A DNA stretch of 64,000 nucleotides. Origin: Bradyrhizobium sp. WD16. GTDB lineage: Bacteria > Pseudomonadota > Alphaproteobacteria > Rhizobiales > Xanthobacteraceae. The notes below the pieces were generated by a model. That model saw only the letters and a program-made list of their open reading frames with translations. It was not told the DNA's origin and ran no database searches. Each line of letters opens with the position of its first letter. Position 1 is the stretch's first letter. Shown here piece by piece: positions 16,257 to 23,201 of the stretch. The stretch covers positions 5,259,501-5,323,500 of the forward strand of contig NZ_CP028908.1 in the NCBI RefSeq assembly GCF_024181725.1, read 5' to 3'. The translations under genes and the position numbers were made by a program.

Positions 16257-18143
16257 CTTCTTCAAACCCGCGATCCGCTCGGCGGCGTCATGGCCGACCG
16301 CTTCCCGCACGGCGGCGAGAATGTGCGCCTTGGTCACGCGACCGAGATAGCTCTGCACGGTCGGGGTCCAGTGTGCCGCCATGTCCAGCGTCACCGCACT
16401 CGCCAGCTTTTCCGCCGTCGCGCGGGCATTGGGCTTCTGCTCCCACGGTAACCTGACTGCGTTGACGGTCAGCGCGGCGCAATGGGCGAGCAAGGCCATG
16501 ACGCTCGCATTGTCCAGACCGGTGATGAAATCCCACAGGTCCGCCACATCGCGCGGCATGTCCGACGCCCACCCAGCGTGACGATCCGCCAGCGCCTTCG
16601 CGGCGGGCATATCCTCGATCCCGTCCGCGTGGGAGGCGAGAGAAGCGCTGGTCAACCGGACTTCGAGGCAAGAGGCTTCCTCGCCACGATAGAAGGTCTG
16701 CGCCGCCAGCGCATGGACTACAGCGACAAGCGCCATATCCGGCTGCTCGCCAAGGGCGAGGCGCAGACCCAGGGTGCGATGGGCGGTCAGGTCGCGGATG
16801 AGAAGCTCCGATAGCGGCTTCCCCGCATCCTCGGCTTCCTCGTCCTCCGGCTGCGGTTCGGCGTCCTCGCCGTTCCCCTCGTCCCCGATGATTTCGCCAT
16901 CTTCCGTGATGGTCGCCCCCTCCACGTCCGTCGATTTCGGGGCCTCGTCTTCGGCGCGGATGAAGCCGCGTTCGATACGGGCCGTACCGTCGTGGTTCAG
17001 AATGACAAACACACCACCGCGCGCGATTTCGTCGGTGTCATAGGCGTGGCGCTTGGCGTCGATCCGCTCGATCTCCGCTTCAAGCTCGCCGAACCGCCGA
17101 TCCGCCTCATCCGGCAGTTCTTCGTAACCCTCGTATTCCGACGACAGGCGGTCGTAGTCCTGCTGTGCCGCGCCATAGGCTGCAGCGTCTTCCTCCGACA
17201 GGTCCACCGGATGCGGATAGCTGCGGCGCATCCCATGCGCGTGGGGGAAGTCGATGTGAACGGAAGCCCACTTCCATCCCTCCGCTGCCTGCACCTCAGC
17301 CGCGATCCCTTCCAGCTTGTCGATGACCAGCCTGTCCAGCAGCGTGGCGTCCTCGAAATAGCCGCCTCGATCCTCGGTGAAGAGGTCGCGGATGATGGTG
17401 CCGCCCGCCTCGGCATAGGCGTCCGCGCCGACGAAGATCGCGCGCCGGTCGGTCGCCGCGACATTCATCCTGGTGAGGTCGCGCCGGATGGTGGATGGGT
17501 CGCGGTTCCACGACAGGTTCTCGTAGACCTGCTCTTGCCGGTCATGATCCTCGGTGATCGCGAAGGCCATGAGCTGGTCCAGCGACAAACCGCCATCCCT
17601 ATAAACCTGCATCAGCTTGGTACTGACCGCGCCAAGGCGAAGCCGCTGCCGGACGACATGGGCGCTGATACCGAACCGGGCGGCGATTTCCTCCGCGCCC
17701 CATCCGCGATTGTCCGCCAGTTCGCGGAACCGCTCGAACTGGTCGGCGGGGTGCATGGCCTCGCGGGTAACATTCTCGTCGAGGCTGATCTCTGTCGCAT
17801 CGTTCTCGGTATCCAGAACGCAGCGGATCGGCTCCGACTTCTTAATCTGCTTGCGCTTTACGCGCAGCAACTGCGCCAGCCTGCGGCCTTCGCCGATGGT
17901 CACGAAATAGCTGCCGGTCGGCTCGCCTTCGGCGTTCGTTTCCGGCTCCACCACCAGATTTTGCAGCATCCCCTTGGCAGCGATGCTCGCCGCCAGCGCC
18001 TCGATATGGGCTTCGCTGTGCGGGGTCTTACGGGCGTTGCGGGGCGACTTCTTCAACTTGTTCAGCGGCACGAACAGCACCGCGCCATTCTCGGTAGCGG
18101 AGGCTTCGGAAACAGTGGTGGTCGTTTCGATGATGTTGGTCAT
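16125..18143 (-). CDS. Large ParB/Spo0J-domain protein of the ICE
   Basis: A 672-residue protein. Residues about 25-115 form the ParB N-terminal nuclease-like domain ('VPLNKLKKSPRNARKT', 'GEGRRLAQLL'). A KorB-type HTH follows ('EEIAARFGISAHVVRQRLRLGAV', about 150-180). Then there is a long helical region, a very acidic linker ('GNGEDAEPQPEDEEAEDAG') and a C-terminal domain. Such ParB-like proteins are standard in rhizobial/sphingomonad ICEs beside DUF2958, DUF736 and DUF932 genes and probably bind element DNA or regulate it. Met at 18143 ('MTNIIETTTTVSEAS') has AAGGA upstream. It follows leader copy B. Confidence 0.87.
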   Translation of the reverse strand: MTNIIETTTTVSEASATENGAVLFVPLNKLKKSPRNARKTPHSEAHIEALAASIAAKGMLQNLVVEPETNAEGEPTGSYFVTIGEGRRLAQLLRVKRKQIKKSEPIRCVLDTENDATEISLDENVTREAMHPADQFERFRELADNRGWGAEEIAARFGISAHVVRQRLRLGAVSTKLMQVYRDGGLSLDQLMAFAITEDHDRQEQVYENLSWNRDPSTIRRDLTRMNVAATDRRAIFVGADAYAEAGGTIIRDLFTEDRGGYFEDATLLDRLVIDKLEGIAAEVQAAEGWKWASVHIDFPHAHGMRRSYPHPVDLSEEDAAAYGAAQQDYDRLSSEYEGYEELPDEADRRFGELEAEIERIDAKRHAYDTDEIARGGVFVILNHDGTARIERGFIRAEDEAPKSTDVEGATITEDGEIIGDEGNGEDAEPQPEDEEAEDAGKPLSELLIRDLTAHRTLGLRLALGEQPDMALVAVVHALAAQTFYRGEEASCLEVRLTSASLASHADGIEDMPAAKALADRHAGWASDMPRDVADLWDFITGLDNASVMALLAHCAALTVNAVRLPWEQKPNARATAEKLASAVTLDMAAHWTPTVQSYLGRVTKAHILAAVREAVGHDAAERIAGLKKSEMAQAAEQLLAGTGWLPTVLRTARPVSRDTESDAEAFVQAAE

Positions 18144-18162
18144 GGTCTTGATCCTTTGGCTT

Positions 18163-18484
18163 GGCTTGGGTTGGAGCGCAGCGCTGCGCTGCAACCCTGG
18201 CCGTCGCCGAGACCGGGGGGTGCAAGGTGCAAGGGCGGCCGGGCCGGAGGGGGATCACCCGGCCTGCACAAGCGGATCGAACCTATGGGCGGGCGTCTGA
18301 AACACGCATCCGCGCGGAAGGCCGGGGAAACCGTCCCGGTCGAGCGTCAGCGATCCCTTGCGCCGCGCCAGGGGGCAGCGCCCCCAAGCAACTGCCCGGC
18401 ATGAGCCCCAGCGGGTGCCAAGCATGAAAACCGGATCAGGATGTGCAAAGTCGTAGAACCTGAAAGCCGTGCATCCTGATCGCC
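18163..18484 (-). promoter_or_regulatory. Structured leader, copy B (upstream of parB)
   Basis: Second copy of the leader at 13072-13356. The 51-nt block 18168-18218 is identical and includes the 30-bp dyad (18168-18197). Stem two pairs GGTGCAAGGG (18226-18235) with CCCTTGCGCC (18355-18364), where an A-to-G change keeps a wobble pair. Stem three pairs ATCAGGATGTGC (18435-18446) with GTGCATCCTGAT (18469-18480), again by substitutions that keep pairing. It starts 20 bp before the parB ATG, between parB and the hairpin after the DUF2958 gene. Conservation of structure in two places suggests a functional cis element. Confidence 0.6.
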
Positions 18485-18521
18485 GTCTTTCCGCCTCCGG
18501 ACGGATCATGAGCACGACGAA

Positions 18522-18545
18522 GCGCCCCGCCCAAAGGCGGGGCGC
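18522..18545 (-). terminator. GC hairpin after the DUF2958 gene
   Basis: GCGCCCCGCC (18522-18531), loop CAAA, GGCGGGGCGC (18536-18545): a perfect 10-bp stem 11 bp after the DUF2958 stop. It is analogous in position to the hairpin after the second DUF736 gene. Confidence 0.6.
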
Positions 18546-18556
18546 GGTTGTGATCG

Positions 18557-18910
18557 TCAGTCGGTGACGATCCTGCCGGATTGGCGGGCGCGCCCGGCAT
18601 ACCAACTCAGCGGATGCTCGGCCGTGAAGAAGAGGTCACGTTCGACCGGAAGCCGGAGCCGGCCGCGCACCGAGCGGATTTCGGCAAGACTGACGTAACC
18701 GAGTTCAGGTTCGCCAACACCGAGATCGCAGAGGCCGAACAGACGGTCGGGGTCTTCGGGATCGGCTTCGGTGAGAAGCCAGGTGGCACCAGCGTCCGGC
18801 ATGAAGAGCTTGACGACGGGGCGCGGATCGATGTCCTCACCGGCGGCGCTGCGAGCACCATTGGCGAGAAGCCGAGCATAGAGGTCGTCGGTGAGGAGTG
18901 CTGCGGCCAT
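18557..18910 (-). CDS. DUF2958 domain protein
   Basis: A 117-residue DUF2958 protein: 'RPVVKLFMPDAGATWLLTEADPEDPDRLFGL' is the family core, then 'GYVSLAEIRSVRGRLRLPVERDLFF'. DUF2958 genes are widespread ICE/plasmid accessory genes of unknown function, usually near ParB-like and ArdC genes. Met at 18910 has GGAGG five bases upstream and is preferred to the ATG at 18922. The usual upstream companions (ArdC, large methylase/helicase) are missing; the LysR/MFS cassette lies there instead. Confidence 0.87.
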   Translation of the reverse strand: MAAALLTDDLYARLLANGARSAAGEDIDPRPVVKLFMPDAGATWLLTEADPEDPDRLFGLCDLGVGEPELGYVSLAEIRSVRGRLRLPVERDLFFTAEHPLSWYAGRARQSGRIVTD

Positions 18911-19119
18911 GTCGGCCTCCATTCGATGTCACCCTCCGATCGAGGGCGAGGAGGCGTTCGGCCGGCGCAATCGAGCGGCGCGGTCAGGCCCTACACGGTC
19001 TGGTGCGGGCCGGGCTTGACCGTGTCGCGGCGGCGGCCAGCGTTACCCAAGCTCGTTGAGAGGGGAAGATCGAACCGGCCGCGACGAAGCGCTCCTGCGA
19101 ATGGACTCGTGTTGCTGGT

Positions 19120-20040
19120 TCACTGCGCTTCGGCTCTGCAGGGCAGCGGTTGCGGATAACGCAGCAAGTTCTCGGCCATGAACGAGACGAAGGCGGACAA
19201 TTTCGGCGACGGGTGGCGGCTTGCCGGCCACAGAATATGGAACGCACCCACATCGCGGATGTAGTCGTCGAGCGCGCTGACGAGCGTGCCGCGTGAAAGC
19301 TGAGTGCGCACGGCGAACTGCGGCAGACAGACGAGGCCAAAGCCTTCCTCGGCCAGGCAGATCTGGGGTTCCAGCGTGCTCGCCACCAGCGTGACCGGCA
19401 GAGCCATATCGAGGTCCACCCCGTCGCGCGCGAGCGGCCAGCGCTCAAGCTTGCCGGTCGAGGGATATTTGTGATGCAGGCAGGCGTGGCCGGCGAGATC
19501 TTCCGGCACCTTCGGCACACCATGCGCGGCGAAATAGTCCGGCGAGCCGACGATGCGGTGGGAGAAGGCGCCGACGCGGCGCATCATCAGCCGGCTGTCG
19601 CGCGCCTCGCCGGTGCGGATCACCGCGTCGAAGCCTTCGTCGATCACATCCACCAACCGGTCGGTGAAGTCGAGATCGAGCTCGATCTCGGGATAGGCGC
19701 GCATGAAGGCCATCACCGCCGGCATCATCAGCATGCCGATGAGTGGCAGGCTGACGCGCAGCTTTCCCCGCGGCGCCGCGCGGGTCTGCGACAGTTCGAG
19801 TTCCGCCGCCTCGATTTCGCAGAAGATGCGACGGCAGCGGTCGCGGAAGAGTTCACCCTCAGGCGTGAGGGTCAGCGACCGGGTCGAGCGGTGAAACAGG
19901 CGGACACCGAGCCGTTCCTCCAGTCGGGCCACCGCCTTGCCTACCGCGGACGCCGAAACGCCGAGCTTGATCGCAGCGGCGGCAAAGCTGCCGGCCTCGG
20001 CCGTCTGAACGAAGGCGTTGAGCGCGCCGAGGTGTTCCAT
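19120..20040 (-). CDS. LysR-family transcriptional regulator
   Basis: A 306-residue LysR protein with N-terminal HTH ('GSFAAAAIKLGVSASAVGKAVARLEERLGVRLFHRSTRS') and effector domain ('LPLIGMLMMPAVMAFMRAYPEIELDLDFTDR'), of the CrgA/PA-type subclass. The frame extends to 20328, but Met 20040 ('MEHLGALNAFV', with GGAAGG upstream) is the family start. It is divergent from an MFS gene; the shared 88-bp region carries a GCGGAAT/ATTCCGC dyad. It most likely controls the transporter and downstream hydrolase. Confidence 0.9.
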   Translation of the reverse strand: MEHLGALNAFVQTAEAGSFAAAAIKLGVSASAVGKAVARLEERLGVRLFHRSTRSLTLTPEGELFRDRCRRIFCEIEAAELELSQTRAAPRGKLRVSLPLIGMLMMPAVMAFMRAYPEIELDLDFTDRLVDVIDEGFDAVIRTGEARDSRLMMRRVGAFSHRIVGSPDYFAAHGVPKVPEDLAGHACLHHKYPSTGKLERWPLARDGVDLDMALPVTLVASTLEPQICLAEEGFGLVCLPQFAVRTQLSRGTLVSALDDYIRDVGAFHILWPASRHPSPKLSAFVSFMAENLLRYPQPLPCRAEAQ

Positions 20041-20081
20041 TGGCAGCCTTCCGAGATTACGGACTCGCATGTCCGATATAA

Positions 20082-20107
20082 GCGGAATTTTAGCCTGATT
20101 ATTCCGC
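20082..20107. promoter_or_regulatory. Probable LysR operator
   Basis: GCGGAAT (20082-20088) and ATTCCGC (20101-20107) form a perfect 7-bp inverted repeat with a 12-bp spacer, midway between the divergent LysR and MFS starts; this is a typical LTTR site. Confidence 0.55.
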
Positions 20108-20128
20108 AACGGCGATAGCCCTAATCTC

Positions 20129-21343
20129 ATGGGCATGACAGAGACATGCTCCCACGACGTCCCCGGCCGCGTCCCGCCGACCTCGGCTCCATTCCCGTGG
20201 TCGAACCTTTTAGCGCTCGCGATGGCCGGGTTCATCACGATCCTGACCGAGGCGCTTCCGGCCGGTCTGCTGCCGCAGATCGGCGCGAGCCTGAGCGTCT
20301 CCGAAGCGCTCGCCGGGCAGCTCGTCACACTCTACGCCATCGGTTCGCTCGCCGCGGCCATTCCCCTGACCACCGCGACGCAAAGCATGCGGCGACGGCC
20401 GCTGCTTCTCCTCGCCATCTTCGGATTTGGAGTGGCGAACACGGTGACTGCGCTATCGGATAGCTATGAACTGACGCTCGTCGCCCGGTTCGTCGCCGGT
20501 GTTTCCGCCGGACTGCTCTGGGCACTGATCGCCGGCTATGCCGCGCGGATGGTGCCGGAAGGATCGAAGGGACGCGCCATCGCAGTTGCGATGATCGGCA
20601 CGCCGCTGGCGCTGTCGCTCGGCATTCCGGCAGGAACGTACTTGGGCGCACTGATCGGATGGCGGGCTTCGTTCGGAGTCATGAGCGGCCTGACGCTGAT
20701 CCTAATTGCCTGGGTGACGATGAAAGTCCCCGACTTCCCGGGACAGACCGAGGACAAGCGGCTTCCGCTCACGCGCGTCTTCGCCTTACCGGGAATCCGG
20801 CCGGTTCTATTCGTCACTCTGACTTTCGTGCTCGCGCACAACATCCTCTACACCTACATCGCCCCTTTGCTCGGCAGTGTTGGCGGGGCTATCAGGACCG
20901 ATCTCACTCTGCTCGTCTTCGGGATTGCCGCGCTGGCCGGGATCTGGATCGTCGGCGTCCTGATCGACCGTCACCTTAGGAGCCTGACGCTGATCAGCAT
21001 CGTGTCGTTCGGCCTCGCGGCGCTCGCGCTGGGTATCGCCGGTCATGCACCGCTCATCGTCTTGAGCGCCGCAGGGCTCTGGGGCCTCGCCTTTGGCGGC
21101 ATCGCGACGCTGTTTCAGACTGCCCTCGCCAAGGCGGCCGGAGACATGCACGACCTCGCCCAATCGATGCTCGTCACCGCCTGGAACGCAGCCATCGCCG
21201 GCGGCGGCATCATCGGCGGGGTGTTGCTCGATCATTTTGGAGCCGATGCCTTTGCGCCCGTCGCGCTCTTGCTGCTGGCCGCAGCCTTTATCGCCGCACA
21301 CCGCGCCTGCCGGCACGGATTTCCCATCTCCTTCGCCCCTTGA
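20129..21343 (+). CDS. MFS transporter (DHA1-type, arabinose-efflux-like)
   Basis: A 404-residue inner-membrane protein with about 12 hydrophobic segments. Characteristic pieces are 'LTEALPAGLLPQIGASLSVSEALAGQLVTLYAIG' in helix 1-2 and 'RFVAGVSAGLLWALIAGYAARMV' in the motif A/C region. It resembles the YdhP/AraJ-like drug and metabolite efflux branch. It is divergent from a LysR gene, and the serine hydrolase starts 18 bp downstream, so the two may be co-transcribed. The substrate is unknown. Confidence 0.9.
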   Translation: MGMTETCSHDVPGRVPPTSAPFPWSNLLALAMAGFITILTEALPAGLLPQIGASLSVSEALAGQLVTLYAIGSLAAAIPLTTATQSMRRRPLLLLAIFGFGVANTVTALSDSYELTLVARFVAGVSAGLLWALIAGYAARMVPEGSKGRAIAVAMIGTPLALSLGIPAGTYLGALIGWRASFGVMSGLTLILIAWVTMKVPDFPGQTEDKRLPLTRVFALPGIRPVLFVTLTFVLAHNILYTYIAPLLGSVGGAIRTDLTLLVFGIAALAGIWIVGVLIDRHLRSLTLISIVSFGLAALALGIAGHAPLIVLSAAGLWGLAFGGIATLFQTALAKAAGDMHDLAQSMLVTAWNAAIAGGGIIGGVLLDHFGADAFAPVALLLLAAAFIAAHRACRHGFPISFAP

Positions 21344-21360
21344 CCCGAAACGGAGCTCCC

Positions 21361-22536
21361 ATGCTCGAACGCCCCCTTCAGACCTCTTCCACCACACTTT
21401 CCACGAGACTCGATGCCGTCATCGATGGGGCGATTGCGGCCGAGCGCATTGTCGGCGCCGTCGTCCTGGTGCGCCAGAACGGCCAGCCGGTCTACACCCG
21501 TGCCGCTGGCTTGGCGGATCGCGAGGCCGGTTCCCCGATGCGCGATGATGCGCTGTTCCGCCTCGCCTCGGTCTCCAAACTCTTCGTCGCGGCAGCGGCC
21601 ATGGCGCTGGTCGGGCAAGGCAAGCTCGATCTCGATCGGCCGATCACCGAATGGCTGCCGCACTTCAAACCGCGTTTCGAGGGCGAGCCCGCCGTCCTCT
21701 CGCTGCGCCACCTCCTCACCCACACCTCCGGTCTCGGCTATGGCTTTCTGGAGCCGGAAGACGGGCCGCTGCATCGAGCCGGCGTCTCAGATGGCATGGA
21801 CCGAACCGGCATCACGCTCGCCGAGAACCTCTCCCGCCTCGCCCGAGTGCCGCTGTTGTTTCGACCGGGATCGCGCTTTTCGTATTCGCTCGGCCTCGAT
21901 GTCGCGGGCGCCTTGATCGAGGCCGCGACGGGGTTGGCGCTGCCGCAGGCGGTGCAAATGTTGGTGACCGAGCCCCTCGGGCTGAACGACACCGGCTTCT
22001 CGGTTGCGGACCCGACCCGGCTGGCTGCGGCTTACGCCGACGACACCCCGCGCCCGCGCCGGATGCGCGAGCCCGATTTGGTGCCGTTTCTTCCCGATCT
22101 CCCAGGCCTGCGCATGGACCCGTCACGCGCCTTCGACGAGCAGGCCTTTCCGTCCGGCGGCGCCGGCATGACCGGCAGCGCCAGCGACACGATGGAGCTG
22201 CTCGAAGCGCTGCGATCGGGCGGCGGGCCGTTGATGCCGCCCGAACACGCGGCTGAAATGGCGCGCGATCAGATTGCCGGCCTCGATATCGAAGGCTCAC
22301 CCGGCTGGGGCTATGCCCTCGGCTTCTCGATCCTGCGCGATGCGACGGCGGCTGGCGTAACCGAGTCTCCCGGCACTTGGCGCTGGGGCGGCGCCTATGG
22401 CCATAGCTGGTTCGTCGATCCCATAAGAGGCCTGACGCTGGTCGCCTTCACCAACACCGCGCTCGAAGGCATGTCGAATGGAGGACGCTTCTCTGCCGAC
22501 CTCAGCCGGGCACTTTATGCCGCGATCGGACCATAG
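21361..22536 (+). CDS. Serine hydrolase of the beta-lactamase class C/EstB family
   Basis: A 391-residue protein. 'LASVSKLF' contains the catalytic S-x-x-K (about residues 68-71), 'FSYSLGLD' occupies the Y-x-N/S position, and 'WGGAYGHSW' the C-terminal triad-like box. Such proteins are often esterases or D-aminopeptidase-like enzymes rather than true beta-lactamases; no signal peptide is evident, which argues against a periplasmic beta-lactamase. ATG 21361 has a CGGAG site upstream. It follows the MFS gene closely and is probably co-regulated by the LysR protein. Confidence 0.88.
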   Translation: MLERPLQTSSTTLSTRLDAVIDGAIAAERIVGAVVLVRQNGQPVYTRAAGLADREAGSPMRDDALFRLASVSKLFVAAAAMALVGQGKLDLDRPITEWLPHFKPRFEGEPAVLSLRHLLTHTSGLGYGFLEPEDGPLHRAGVSDGMDRTGITLAENLSRLARVPLLFRPGSRFSYSLGLDVAGALIEAATGLALPQAVQMLVTEPLGLNDTGFSVADPTRLAAAYADDTPRPRRMREPDLVPFLPDLPGLRMDPSRAFDEQAFPSGGAGMTGSASDTMELLEALRSGGGPLMPPEHAAEMARDQIAGLDIEGSPGWGYALGFSILRDATAAGVTESPGTWRWGGAYGHSWFVDPIRGLTLVAFTNTALEGMSNGGRFSADLSRALYAAIGP

Positions 22537-22667
22537 GGCGGAGCGACCCCTCCGAAAATCTCGCCATTGCCGCCGTTTCCCGCACGCCGACGCCCGATGC
22601 CTTCAATCCACGAGCAAGATGCATCACCTTGGTCGCAGTCATTCCACAGCGATCGAAGGCGATCGAC

Positions 22668-23051
22668 ATGCGACGCGAACAAGCCATTCCTCACGAAGAT
22701 AAAGCTCTAGAAGTCGAGACCACGAAGCCTTCCGCCAATGGACCGGCCGAGAACACCTCTAAGCGGTTTCAGCCACCCGCGGACCTGTTCAAGCGCGTGA
22801 TCCGCCGCCCGGAGCTTCGCAAGATCGTGCCACTCGCGGACACGACGATCTACGAGATGGAACAGCGAGGCGAGTTTCCCAACCGCTTCTTCCTGACCCC
22901 GCGCTGCGTCGTGTGGGATTTGGCGGAGGTCGAGATCTGGCTCGACGAACGGCGTCGCGCATCGGAAGCGGACACCTTGCGCAAAGCGCCTGCGCCGGAT
23001 GTGCGCCAACGGCGCACGCGACCGGTCAAGGCGGCGCTTCGGCGAGTGTGA
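22668..23051 (+). CDS. AlpA-family excisionase/regulator
   Basis: A 127-residue protein with the AlpA HTH: 'VIRRPELRKIVPLADTTIYEMEQRGEFPNRFFLTPRCVVWDLAEVEIWLDERR' region (about residues 45-97). AlpA proteins are excisionase-like regulators that govern integrase expression or element excision. It lies about 3.1 kb from the ICE integrase, separated from it by a defence-like gene. A TTG at 22629 would add 13 residues; ATG 22668 is preferred. The arginine-rich C-terminal tail is common in the family. Confidence 0.87.
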   Translation: MRREQAIPHEDKALEVETTKPSANGPAENTSKRFQPPADLFKRVIRRPELRKIVPLADTTIYEMEQRGEFPNRFFLTPRCVVWDLAEVEIWLDERRRASEADTLRKAPAPDVRQRRTRPVKAALRRV

Positions 23052-23201
23052 GTGGCGACGGTGCGAAAGCCTTCCTTCATGTCGGCGGAACTGCTTGAAC
23101 TCACGATCTGGGAAGCACCAGCGATAAGAACAAGCAATCCCACACTGGCGGTCCTATTCTAGGATCGCTAATCTACCTTCCGAGCAGGGAGAGGGGCCTA
23201 C

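Noticed and set aside
21361-22536. True class C beta-lactamase controlled by the BlaI pair
   Set aside because: No signal peptide is seen, the gene is 17 kb away and has its own LysR/MFS context.
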